Origin: Capsicum annuum
Lineage: Eukaryota > Streptophyta > Magnoliopsida > Solanales > Solanaceae
Direction of reading: 5' to 3'
Length of the DNA: 64,000 nucleotides
NCBI RefSeq assembly: GCF_002878395.1
Contig: NC_061118.1
Location: 132,608,705 to 132,672,704 of the forward strand
Translations under genes and position numbers: made by a program
Notes under the pieces: model-generated
Seen by the model: only the letters and a program-made list of their open reading frames with translations
Databases searched by the model: none
What the model was told of the DNA's origin: nothing
Shown here: in pieces, positions 12,144 to 24,100 of the stretch
How positions within the stretch are numbered: the first letter of the stretch is position 1
How the letters are laid out: each line of letters begins with the position of its first letter

Positions 12144-14129
12144 ATAACCAAAGTAATCCAAATATAACCTTATAACAATGAAACTAAACTAAATATTAAT
12201 AAAGTGTCGAGACATGCCTACGATGATAGACAAAAATAATTTTAAATAGTCTGAGATATAAAACACCAAAATATAAAATATAAAATTTTGATGTATGAAA
12301 GCTTACCACTTTAATTTCAACTCATGAGCTGATCCCGAATCCTAATCACAGAACAAGAGGAGTAAATGTATGATCAATTTTGCATTATGCGGGGATACAA
12401 CATTCGAAGATGATTAGCAGTTAGAGTGCTAGCATGAAACTCAGGGATAAGGATAACATAATGACATGGTCAACAGTTCAAAATCATTCAAAGACAATAA
12501 GCATAATCAAATGCATAAGCATATTTATATATATCACATGTTAGGATAGGGAACAAGGCTTAACATGTACTTTGAAAACTCTAGCCTGGATTGTATATCT
12601 CAACCATCTTAACATGTACCCAAGGGATATATGGACCCCAGCCCTCACCTCTTGGTCGGTCCCCAGTGCATGTAGCTATACGAACTAAAGAATAATCTCA
12701 TATATATGCACGGGGGACTTGAACCTCCTAATCATTTACTAAGGTGACTTAAGTACATGATCATGTAATAATTTATGAGGGACTCAAACCTCCCTAATCA
12801 TGAAATGATAATGAGAGGGAATCAACCCTCCTTGGTTACTTTAACCCCCGCATCGGCAAACACAATTTTTAATATCGGTCACTCGAACCTCCACTTTCAT
12901 GACTTACCTACACAACCTCCATTAAAGCCCAACTTAAAACATTCATCACACATTCCTATTTATTGAACCATATTTAACATTAAGGCATACATTATTTCTA
13001 TCATCATACCAAATACACTTGCGAAGTAACAACAATATGCCAAAACAATTACATTACTTGGAGAAATTCACAATCCACTTGGTTCAATTTTATAAATTCC
13101 CACATTTCTCATAATTAAAAACTAATTTCACAATATAGGGTTGGGATCATAACCACTTCAAAAGTCACAAGTTTTGAAATAATAATTCCCTAGTCCATTC
13201 ACCATACCCATGCACCCATACATTCAAAACCATAATTAAAGTATGAAAATTATATATAAACTATGAGAAATATTATTCAATTCATAAACATTGAAAACCC
13301 TCAACCTTTGTTTTAAAACCATCATAAATATCTCATGAACAATTTTAAAACATATTTTTTTTTTATCAAATTAACAATGAGGAAAGAGTAACATGCCTTA
13401 AACACCAAGAAATTTGGAGAGAAATTGACCTTTGGGCCCTTAGATAACCAACTTAATAAAACCCTAACTTGACTTGCTTGAGGGAATTTAGAGAGTCTTT
13501 TGGAATGTTTGAGAAGTTACTTAGATTGTTACTGAGTGCTAATGACACCCTAAAAGGGTTATAAGACGTTGATTTTAGTTTGGGTAAGAGGCAAAATATC
13601 CAGAATGCCCTTAACTTAAAAGCTATAAAAGTGTCTCCCTTGACTACCGGTCAATTAGTGACTTGTATCCACTCCTTACGACTCATAACCAAGACAATAT
13701 CTAGGACTCCCCATACTGTTGACCCTATGACTCATGGGTACCATTCGTAATAAGACCCTACGACTCGTATGGTCCAGTTATAGTCACCACAGAACCCAAT
13801 TAGGTAAACACTTGACATTCTACAATTTGCACCCAATGACTCATAACTAGTCTATATGGCTCATAGTGATCCACTCGTACTCAAAGCAGAACTTAGCCAC
13901 TTAATTTCTAATTTGGTTACTATTCCATCCCAACAACTCATCATGAGTCTTTACGACTCATGCCCTTAAGTCGTTCCCCAGAAAGAAACTCAAACACCCC
14001 TCACTGGACAACTTGTGACTGAGGTAATTTGACCCATCAAGACATGTTATGGCTTTTCAGATGAGTTGTTGCCAGCAGAAATCTCAGGGCTCAGAAGATT
14101 TTTGATGACCATAAACCTGGGGAATTACA
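12144..14129 (-). repeat. B1 5' LTR, main part
   Basis: Resembles the B3 LTR (compare ATGAAAGCTTACCACTTTAA near 12295 with the B3 equivalent near 20680) and the reverse complement of the B2 LTR. It ends CTGGGGAATTACA at 14129, aligned with the B3 LTR end at 22539. In sense orientation the LTR starts TGTAATTCCCC. U3 (about 13670-13990) contains repeated GACTCAT-like words. Confidence 0.78.
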
Positions 14130-14224
14130 TAAAAATAATAATGTAATATTAAAGAGATTTTCTTTTTGAAGTGAAAAATAAAATTATGGAGTATAGATGG
14201 TCTAAAAGGCCAATTAAGTCTTTC
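14130..14224. other. 95-bp spacer between the B1 and copia LTRs
   Basis: AT-rich, with no feature recognised. It is flanking sequence present before the copia insertion; its last five bases are the copia target duplication. Confidence 0.5.
14220..14224. repeat. RLC1 target site duplication, left copy
   Basis: CTTTC directly before the LTR start TGTTAAATAATG. The identical pentamer follows the other LTR at 61338, across 47 kb. Confidence 0.85.
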
Positions 14225-14523
14225 TGTTAAATAATGAAAACTTATACTAGGAGTAAAATGCAACTACTAGTAGAGAGAAAGAACTAGCTATGTTTTATTA
14301 CTTACTCTCTGTTTTCATTCATATATTTGTACAAATCCATGATAGGCACACATATGTTTATACAAAATTTAACTTAGGAATAAAGTTTTTGTGGGCCTCT
14401 TTGTTTGGGCTAACCGTAGTCCAATTTTTGGGTATTATGTTTACCCGATTACTTTGATACCAAGTTAGTCAATATTCTTGACTACTTGTCCACAAAGTAA
14501 CATGGATAAGTAATTATATAACA
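14225..14523 (-). repeat. RLC1 3' LTR and adjoining polypurine tract
   Basis: 299 bp, from TGTTAAATAATG to ATATAACA on the plus strand. It matches 59582-59830 plus 61287-61337. The bases that follow (14524-14534) read CTCCCCCTTGT, which is the minus-strand polypurine tract. Confidence 0.9.
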
Positions 14524-14534
14524 CTCCCCCTTGT

Positions 14535-17070
14535 ATGTATATGTAAATAGAAATTTAGTGAATATATATTTGAGTGCTGCCTTATTAAAAATCTTATCAG
14601 GAAAATCCAATTGGACAAAACCTTGGTTAAGGAATAAAGAGTACTACGTGTATTCTTACCATTCCTGATGAAAATCACAATTCAGACGGTTAAGTCTTTG
14701 CATTTCAATCCTATGTACCATCTTCTCAAGAGGTGAAGTTGGTAAAGACTTAGTGACAAAAATCTATTGGATTGTCACTTGAATGGATTTGTTGTACATC
14801 AATGTCACTATTCCTCTGGAGATCATGTGTGAAGCACAACTTTGGTGAGATATGATTCGTTCTATCTCTTTTTATAAATCCTCCTTTTAGTTAGGATATG
14901 CATGAAACATTGTATTCATACAGGATAGTGGGTATCTTTACATCACACTTCAGACCACATCTTTCTTTGATGAAATGTATCACCGATCTCAACCATATGC
15001 ATTCTCTACTTGCTTCGTAAATAGTTATTATCTCAGCATGATTTAAAGAAGTAGCAATAATAGACTGCTTTGTAGATTGCCATGATACAGCATTACCTTC
15101 ATAGATAAATACATATCCTATTTGAGATCGAGCTTTATGTGGGTTAGATAAATAACCTACATCTACATGACCAACAAGATCTGCATTTTTGTTATTAATA
15201 TAAAATAGACCCATACCAATAGTTTCTTTTAGATATCATAGTATATGCTTAACTTCGTTTTAGTATCTAAGTGTAGGAGATGAACTATATCTTTCCAGAA
15301 AATTAATAGAAATGCTATATCAGACCTTGTAGAGTTAGCAATATACAAAAGTTCACCAAGAGCACTGGGATATGGTACTTCAGAATCCAAACTTTCTTCA
15401 CCCTCTTTTGGAGGTCGGAATGGGTCTTTACTTACATTAAGTTACCAAACAACCATTAGAGTACTTAATGGATGTGCTTTGTCTATGTAAAATCATTTCA
15501 AAACCTTTTCGGTGTAGGCAAATTGTGGATGAAGATACCATTTGATAAATGTTCAATTTGCAGACCAAGACAAATGTTTTGTCTTTCCAAGATCTTTCAT
15601 ATCAAATTATTTCTTTAGATATTCAATTGGATTTTAGACTTCTTCTAGAGTTTTAATGAGATTTATGTCATCAACATAAACAACGAGTACAACAAACTCA
15701 GATGTTGTTTTCTTAATAAAAATACAGGGATAAATGACATCATTTATATAACCTTAATTTATCAAGTATTCACTAAGGTAATTATACCACATCGGAGGAA
15801 GTAGTATGGAGTGCGTACACTTACCTTCACCAGATCCCACTTGGTGGGAATATAGTGGGTATGTCATTATTGTTGTGACGCCTTGATTTTTTTATACCGT
15901 ATAGCAATCTTTCTAATATGATTGAATACAAATCCTGAGACTTTGAACAATATACTTCAGACATATTTAATACTTCTGGGATCCTCATATAAATTTCATG
16001 GTCAGTTGAATCATAAAGATAAGCTATAACCACATCCATTATATATATTTAAAGATTTTTATGTACATCTAGACCGATGAGATATAGAAACGTTATTGCA
16101 TCCACAATAGGTGAATATGTTTCTTCATAGTCAACACCAGGTCTTTAAGAGAATCATTGTGCAACAAGGCATGCCTTGACTTAATTTTGTTTATCTCATT
16201 TCTTTTGCGTACGGAGACCCATTTATTACCAACTAGTTTTATACCATATGGAGTTTAGACTTCAAATTCAAAAACCTCCAGTTTAACAAGTAAGCTCTAT
16301 TATGATTAAATTGCCTCTTGCCATTTTGCCAATCATTTCTTCATCGACATTCTTTGATTGATAGAGGTTTAAGGTCCTTATAGTCTTGCATAACATTTAG
16401 TGCGACATTATATGAAAAAATATTATCCACCATGATTTTTTATTGATCTAAATTTATCTCATCATCAGTAAAACTTATTGAAAGCTCTTCATTAACTTGA
16501 CTCTCAGGTTCACTGGTTTCTTTAGGAATATTATAATTAATCAGATCTTAAGTTTCTTTATGATACTCTTTTATAATATCATCTTTCTTATTTTATAGGA
16601 TTTTTATCCTTTGAACTCAGTAGCTTACAATGCTCCAGCCGTGTTTGGGATTCAGTATCTATAAGATTAGTAAATGGTTCTTTGGGACATCAATTTGGAC
16701 AGGCACATTCATTACATGGATATATGACTTGGTTATTCTTTTCAAATCAGTAAACTTGTTTGGCATTTGATTTGCTATTTTTTGAAAGTGAATAATCATT
16801 TGGACCTCATGTTTACATATGCGGGTATGAGGGTCAAAATGAGATAATGATAAAACGTTTCATACAATTAGTCTTTTAAGTTCATTTTTCTCTCCATCTA
16901 GTTGTGGAAAATTTATTTCATTAAATCGAAAACATGCAAATTGAGCAGTAAGAGATCTCTAATCAATGGTTCATCATAATGAATTATAGACGGTGACTCA
17001 AATCCAACATATATTCCTAACGTTCTCTTAGGGCCCATATTAGTGTGTTGTGGTGGTGCTACTAGCTCAT
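14535..17070 (-). pseudogene. pol: RLC1 integrase C-terminus, RT and RNase H, degraded
   Basis: In minus-strand order: 17060-16950 is the copia integrase/RT linker (GPKRTLGIYVGFESPSI). The copia RT runs from about 16250 to 15450, with NKWVSVRKRNE, 16039-15827 MDVVIAYLYDSTDHEIYM, and an intact YVDD at 15667-15678. RNase H at 15214-14891 reads HVDVGYLSNPHKARSQIGYV and HAEIITIYEASRECIWLR. The catalytic landmarks survive, but stops and shifts are frequent. The downstream 350 bp to the polypurine tract is untranslated. Confidence 0.88.
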
Positions 17071-17075
17071 ATACA

Positions 17076-19209
17076 CCTTACGAGTTGTAGGGTGTCTATA
17101 TGGGTCATAGGAACCTAAGCATAGCTTGTCCAGTGTGTTTTCCAAGTATGCTATTCTAAGTATGACTTTTACCTCACGAGTCATATAGACTCATTACAAG
17201 TCATAATGTACTGCTCATAAGGTAACCAGTGTAATCTAAATAGGTTCTGTATTGACTACAACTAGGACCCTATGAGTCGTAGGGTCACTTGATGAGTCGT
17301 ATAGGAGATTTGTACGATTAGCAGATTGGGGGTCCTAGGACACTGTATTGACTATTAGTCAAGGGCATGACTCGTATCCAGAAGTTATGAGTCGTAGGGT
17401 AATTAATAATGACTGGGTGGTGAATTTCTCAGCTTTTCTTTAAGGATATCTTTGTAATTTCTCTCTTTCCCCACTTAGACCCCACATGCATAAAACATCA
17501 ATAGAGGGTTATTTTCTATACTTTAGCATATCAAATACTCTCTTAACTCTCTCAAATTTCCCATTCAATTCAAGGCTAGGGTTTCAAAGGATGTGGTCAT
17601 CTAGGGTTCTAACAGTGGTTTCTTTCTCAATTTTCTTGGTGATTAAGACACGTATCTCTTTCCTTACATTTGGATTTTCTTAATGTATTGAAATTGGTTT
17701 ATTATTCACATGGTTTTGATATTGGGTTTTGAATTATGGGTTAGGGATTTTGGATACAAATTATTGAAATGTTTTGGCCTTTATTGTTATTGATTAATTA
17801 TGCATTGAATTGTTGGTTTGTAGACTCATGGGAATGTTGAATAAAATAGGGGTATAAGGATTCCCCAAATTTGTAAATTATGGTAATAGGGGGCATAAGG
17901 ATTCCCCAGATAAATGGATTTTGGTGTTGAAATTGATAAGAACCCCAACTCACTTTCATAATTGGTTTCGGAAAGTGATTTATCAATTGGTTTGACTTAT
18001 TTTTTGAAACTAATGCATTGCATAAATGGAAAATAATTAAGGATAACTTTGAAAACCTTGTAGGGTACAAAGATTCCCCCAAATGGATAATAACAATCTT
18101 GAAAACCTTGTGGGGAACAAGTAATCCCCCAAGTTGATTTTACTACTGGATTCTAGGGTACAAGATTTCCCTAAAGTGTTGGATTAATAACATTGCTTGA
18201 AGGCTAAAGTTGGTACAAAGATACCACTTGATGATGTCTTAATAATTGACTGTTTGAACTAATGGATGAGTTATGTGCTAAAATTTTTAATTGGGCTTAA
18301 TGGGGGTTATGTTAGCTAGACATGAAGGTGTGAGTCCCAAAGGACTGATACTGGAAACTCACATTTGTCGACATGAGGGTTGGTCTAGATGACTGTGTTC
18401 TTATGTCACACTATATATATTTGTATCATGGTTGGCATAGGGTAAAGGATTCCCCGGCCTTCTATGATATCTCGATTTGTGTGGCTAACACGCTCTGGGG
18501 ACCGGCCAGGGGTAGACACTGGACCCATATAGCACGTGGAATATTTTATGACGGTCAAGCTATACAACCCAGGATTAAGGTTTTAAAGTTCATGATAAGC
18601 CTTGTTCCCTACCCTGCCGTGTGATATATATGTGTGTGTATGTGTGTGTGTATGTATATGTATATATATGTATGTATTTGTATATGGTTATGTGCATTGA
18701 ATTTTGACTAATTTTTAATTATTGATCATGGAATTATCTTGTTCCCTTATCCTTGAGTTACATGCTAGCGCTCAACCCGCTAACTATCTCCAAACACTGT
18801 ATCCCTACGCGGTGTAGGAATGACCAGGCAATTGTGGGATAGCTTCTGAGTTAGATTAAAGTGGTAAGCTTTCATAATTTGGAAGACCTCATTTAATGTT
18901 TGGGGTTTCTTTATGTTATTGACTCTTTCCTTTGGAACAATTTTTTAGCTATTGTCGGGGGCATTGTCCCGACTTTTATTAGTATTCGATAATCCAGAGG
19001 CTTTGTGAATATTGTTGTGGACTTGGATATTGGTTATTGGTTATTTTGTCAAATTATATATGTCTTTGAGTTTACTTTTTTTTTTCTCATATGTTCGGAA
19101 TTCTATCTCTGTTAGTGTTTATGCTCTGTTTGACTAGGCGAAAGGGGTGGCCTCTGGTCCACGACAGACTTTAGATACCTGTCATGGCCAGGCCTTGGTT
19201 TGGGTTGTG
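17076..19209 (+). repeat. B2 5' LTR
   Basis: About 2.13 kb. Its second half (17640-19209) matches 55820-57231, the B2 3' LTR. U3 (17080-17400) repeats the words GAGTCGTA and GACTCATA. A TG/TA microsatellite lies at 18615-18680. It ends GGGTTGTGA just before the primer-binding site. The start is uncertain by about 10 bp. Confidence 0.82.
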
Positions 19210-19425
19210 AAAAAGTTGGTATCAGATCCTAGGTTCATGGTCAATTGGGTGTCCACAAAGCCGTGTCAAGTAGAGTCTCTTTTATGGGTGTGTAATACGC
19301 CACACTTATAAGGGAGAGGATATTAGGAAATTAGCAATGTTTCCCCTTTTTGTTGTTCTATTGTCTAGCTATAGAGTCTAAGGTCTTGAATCTCCTCTAT
19401 TATTCGTTTGTTCGTTTTTAAGATC
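19210..19425 (+). other. B2 leader with initiator-Met primer-binding site
   Basis: TGGTATCAGATC at 19217-19228 matches the initiator tRNA-Met primer site at 11 of 12 positions and starts eight bases after the LTR. The leader also has a TGTGTAATACGCCACAC segment near 19290, a decayed version of the A1 palindrome block. Confidence 0.8.
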
Positions 19426-20176
19426 ATGTCTTCCAGATGATCTAAAGCTCGTGGAAACTCTTCTGTCTCACTTGAGGACAATGTGGATGGAATATGTCCA
19501 ACCTCTGGTGTACAGGCCCAATCTAAGGTTGATGTTTCTTATTGCCCCTGTAGAGTTCCACCAATCTCCACTTATGCTTCTCCCAAGGGTGATACCCATT
19601 CTCAGTCACCCCAATGAGATATTACCAAGGAGGAATTCCATCAATCTATTAATTTTTTAACCCAGTTGGTGACCTCTCAGTCACATTAATTGGGTCCTGT
19701 CGGTGCTAATGTGATTTCATTTGAGGCTAATAGAGCTGTCCATTTTATGAGGTTAAATCCTCTGATTTTCACTGGCACTAAGGTTGAGGAGGATCCTTAA
19801 GGGTTCATAGATAAGATGGAGATCTTTCAAGTAATGCATGCTACTGATGTAGAATGTGTGGAATCCATTGCTTATCAGTTGAAGGATGTAGCATATCAAT
19901 GATATGAAGAGTGGGAGCAGTTTAGGGGTGATAATACAAAGTCTGCTTTATGGGATGACTTTTCGAGAGATTTTTTAGATCTCTTATTTCTTTAAGAGTT
20001 GAGGGAGGAAAAAACTGAGAAGTTTGTGAATGTAGGGCAAAATGATTGAAGTAATATGCCCTGAAGTTCCATCCGTTGTCACGTTATGCTCCTGAGTAAG
20101 TATCTAGTATGAGGGATAGACTGAGGAAATTTGATTTTGGGTTTTCACATGTTTTGATTTTGGAGAGAAAGTGACA
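19426..20176 (+). pseudogene. gag: B2 gag, first part
   Basis: Starts at the ATG at 19426. One frame can be followed for most of the segment, broken by in-frame stops that look like single transitions. Examples are the Trp of a YQWYEEW-type motif read as TGA near 19900, and glutamine codons read as TAA near 19687 and 19797. Recognisable core text includes HFMRLNPLIFTGTK and AYQLKDVAYQ. Gag is cut at 20176 by B3 and resumes at 38235 (DMDISRLVVY). Confidence 0.85.
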
Positions 20177-22539
20177 TGACCCGAATCGGGGCTTTGTCGT
20201 AATAGGCATTCCAAGTCTAACCAGGACCGGTGACCACTCCCGTTACCCAACCTAACCTCCAAACACGTACCCTAAGTTAGATGAATTCTGAATATAACAA
20301 GATAAAATTTTGTACAATTCCAGACTCTGGATAGGTCCATAACCATGACCAACCCAAGCAATTCCAACCATCCAATACCCAACTAATAACCATACCAAAA
20401 CAAAAATAATAACCAAGTACGAGTCCATAACATAATACGATGGAACAATCATAAATACAGTCAAATGGAATCATCCATAATACCAATACCAATGTCAAGG
20501 TTGACACCATTACCGATACCACGCATAATAACCCATAGTAGTCCTACAAAGTCTCTAACCAAAAGTAAAACAATATTCAATTGGGACATGCCCCAAAGCA
20601 TAGCCAAAACCAATATCTTTGAAATAACCAGAGTATGTAAATAAATTCATGATTTGAAATGGAGCCTTCCAGAATATGGAAGCTCACCACTTCAGTCCAA
20701 CAGCTGATCCCAATACAATCACTAAATAGGAGGAGTATAATGGCCGATTCCTGCATCGCGCCCGAAGATGGGTTAGCGGGTAAAAGCTAGCATATACTTA
20801 GGATATGGATAAAATATTGTCAACATTTAAAACCAAGTAAACCAACCATATGCATTCACAACCATACATACATATATATAACCATGCTGGGAAAGGGAAC
20901 CGGGTTTAGCTTGCCCTTAAAATTATTAAACTGGGTATATGTAGCTAAACCATCCTAGAACTACTGACAGGCTATATGGGTCCAGTGTAATCCCCTGAAC
21001 GGGCCTTAGTACATGTAGCCGCACAAATCGGGGATACCATTGGAGTAGGGGATTCCTGAGTACCCTTCACTCTTCATGATACATATGTACAAGTGTACTT
21101 AGGGGATTCCCGTGTACCCCGTAAGTATCATATATGGTTGCCATGACCAATCCTAATGTACGCAAACATGATTTTCCAGTGTTTGTATTTTGGACTCACA
21201 CCTTCATGGTTAGCTATTATACCCTGCCATTATTTCCCAATTAAAGCCATTACTACACAACCAAACCACCATTCCATTTATTATTAACCAAGGCTATAAG
21301 TAGTGGTATTGTCATACCTACTATAGCTTGCAAGCAATGTCCTTAGCTATATTTTTTAAGAAGAAGGGATTCCTATGTACCCATAGATTACATTATTAAG
21401 TTGACTTGGGGGAATCCTATGTACCCCACATAATGTTTGTTGTTAAGTTTGCTTGGGGGATTCAATTGTGCCCCACAAGGCTTTCAAATAGACCAACCAT
21501 AACTACCAAGAACATATAATTTAACCATTCCAAACCATATAAACCATTTAGGGATCCATTACAAAGTTATACATTGCATAGTTAAAAAAAAGTCCAACAA
21601 TTTAACCAAAAACATTCTTATAGGCATTTTATCAAACATGTTGGGGGCATAGTGTTTCCAAAGGCAAAACCAAGTATCAATTAACCATTACCATGCAATC
21701 AAATGTTCAAACCACCATAATAATATGAAAACTATAACTAAAAGACATAGGAAAACCATACCCAACCATTGTAACCAAAACCCCCAATATGTATTTGAAA
21801 GCCCAAAACCATACAACATTTATGCTATGAAAGCAATTCATAAAACATGCCATTAGTTGGAACTAACATTGAGGGAGGAGTAACATGCCTTAAATTATGA
21901 AAATGATGGAGAGAAATCACCCTTTTAAGTCCCAAATTGACCAGCTTGAAGGAAACTATAGCCTTCCTTAACCCAAGAGCCTTGAGGGAATTTGAAAATG
22001 TTTAAGAGAGAATGATTGATTGAAAATAAGTTAATAAAGCCCCAAAAAGATTCTTTATGTCGTGGGTTCATGATAGGTTAAGAGGAAAAATGTCTAGATT
22101 ACCCCCAACTTAAACTTCTTAAACTTCCCACAAGATGGTACGACCACCCCATCCTAATTGTACCCTAGGGTATGAGTGGTTCCCTTATCTCATACCCTAT
22201 GCCTCCCTGTGGTCCCCAACACTGTCCAATATACAACCACCTAATCCAAACCGTACCCAACTATATGATTAGTACCATGAAATCGTACCCTAGGCAGAAT
22301 AGAATCACCTAGACTAAACTTACGGCAACATATGATTGACACCTTACCATTAGTACCCTAACATATAACTTGTATGTTCTAACCATACCTTAGACAGAAA
22401 CCATCCAACCCACACTGGTCACCATATGACCAAGATCAATCAAACCGTACCACATCATATGAGAAGTATCCCAAGTCATATGATGTACAGAAGCAAAAAG
22501 CTGAAAAATTTTCTAAGAGTCAAAACCCAGGGTGTTTCA
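20177..22539 (-). repeat. B3 3' LTR and polypurine tract
   Basis: 2363 bp, from TGACCCGAATCGGGG to GGGTGTTTCA on the plus strand. It aligns with 27576-29731 plus 38064-38234. GTCTCCCCCAC (22540-22550) follows; on the minus strand this is the polypurine tract GTGGGGGAGAC. Confidence 0.9.
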
Positions 22540-22697
22540 GTCTCCCCCACTAGGATCATTCACCCCTGAATGATAAACAAGGCAGTACAAGTATGAATTA
22601 CACCCCAATATAGCCATTCCAACCTTTAACTAAGTTAGAAAACAAAGATGCAAGGAAATCAACCGTCCTTTAACCAAGTTAGAAAACAAAGACGTGA

Positions 22698-24100
22698 TCA
22701 AGAACACATACCTTCCGCATGAATATCCAGAGCAGAAAACAAATATGGATACTTGGACTTCATGTCCTCTTTCGCTTCCCAAGAAGATTTATCAACCTTG
22801 TGGTTCTGCCATAAAACCTTAATCGAAGCTACATCCTTGGTCCACAATCAATGAACCTACCGATCCAAGATCTCAATCGAGATCTCTTCATAAGACAAAG
22901 AATCTAAGATACCCAATCCTTCCAAAGGAACAACAGATGAAGGATCACCGATACACTTTCTTAACATAGAGACATGGAATAACGGATGAATGGAGATCAA
23001 ACTAGAAGGCAACTCCAATTCATATGCAATATTACCAACCCTCCTCATAACAACATAAGGACCAACATACTGGGGACTGAGCTTCCATTTTTTTGCAAAA
23101 TACATTACTCCCTTCATGAGAGACATCTTTAGGAACACCCTATCCCCAACCTTAAACTCCAAGTCCCTATTCCTTACATTTACATAGGACTTTTGGCGAC
23201 TTTGGGCAGCCTTAAGCCTATCCAGAATCACCCTTACCTTCTCTATCCACCTTTTTTTANNNNNNNNNNNNNNNNNNNNNNNNNNNNNNNCCACCATACA
23301 ATGCCTCAAAAGAGGCCATCCCAATGCTAGAATGATAGCTATTATTGTAAGAAAACTCTACAAAAGGCAGATGCTCAACCCGATTACCACCATAATCAAT
23401 AACACATGCAAGAAGCATATCTTCCAATGTCAGAATAGTCCTTTCTGCTTGCCCATCCATCTGCGGGTGAAAAGCAATACTCAGACTAACCTTAGTACAC
23501 AATTCTTTTCGAAATGACCATCAAAAGTGAGATAAAAAACTGTGTACAATTATCAGAGATAATCAAAATAGGTACCCTATACAACTTTACAATCTCATGA
23601 AGATACAACCTCATATAATCCTCTGTCAAAAAGTTAGTCCTCACTGTCAAGAAGTGAGCCAACTTTGTCATCCTATCCATAATGACCCAAACTGAATCAA
23701 AATAGTTCTGACACCGAGAAACACTGGTAACAAAATCCATATTTATAACTTTCCATTTGCATTCAGGCTATTCAATTTTCTGATACAAGCCTCCAGGCCT
23801 CATGTGCTAAACTTTAACTTATTAACATACCAAATAGTTGGCCACAAAATAAGCCACATCCTTCTTCATACTATTCGTCCAATATATCTCTTTGATGTCA
23901 TGATATATTTTTATAGAACCAGGATGAACAAAATAGCGCAATTCATATGCCTCGGCCAATACCATTTCTCGCAAACCATCAATGTCAGGAGCACATAACC
24001 TCCCTTGGTACCGCAAGGTACTATCACCACTGATTTCAAATACCATTACCTTTTTCCCACCTACATCACCCTTAATTTTTATCAAGATGGGGTCTAACAT
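22698..24100 (-). pseudogene. int: B3 integrase and chromodomain, degraded, with assembly gap
   Basis: 24100-23822 is the zinc-binding N-terminal part and its lead-in (LRYQGRLCAPDIDGLRE). 23740-23492 is the catalytic core (DRMTKLAHFLTVRTNF). 23502-23291 is core and linker (FSYNNSYHSSIGMASFEALYG), entering the run of N. 23259-22857 is the C-terminal region (LSPQYVGPYVVMRRVGN, HPLFHVSMLRK). 22856-22698 carries a chromodomain (VLWQNHKVDKSSWEAKEDM) in a frame with stops. Colinear with A1 integrase. Confidence 0.85.
23260..23290. other. Assembly gap (31 N)
   Basis: Run of 31 undetermined bases within B3 integrase. Comparison with A1 suggests that more than 31 bases are missing (see findings). Confidence 0.99.

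Noticed and set aside
18373..18624. 83-codon ORF in the B2 5' LTR as a host gene
   Set aside because: Lies within LTR sequence shared with 56540-56790, where the frame is not kept.
20252..20522. Overlapping hydrophobic minus-strand ORFs near the B3 LTR start
   Set aside because: Part of the LTR; the counterpart at 27687-27989 is similarly repetitive in composition, and no domain is recognised.
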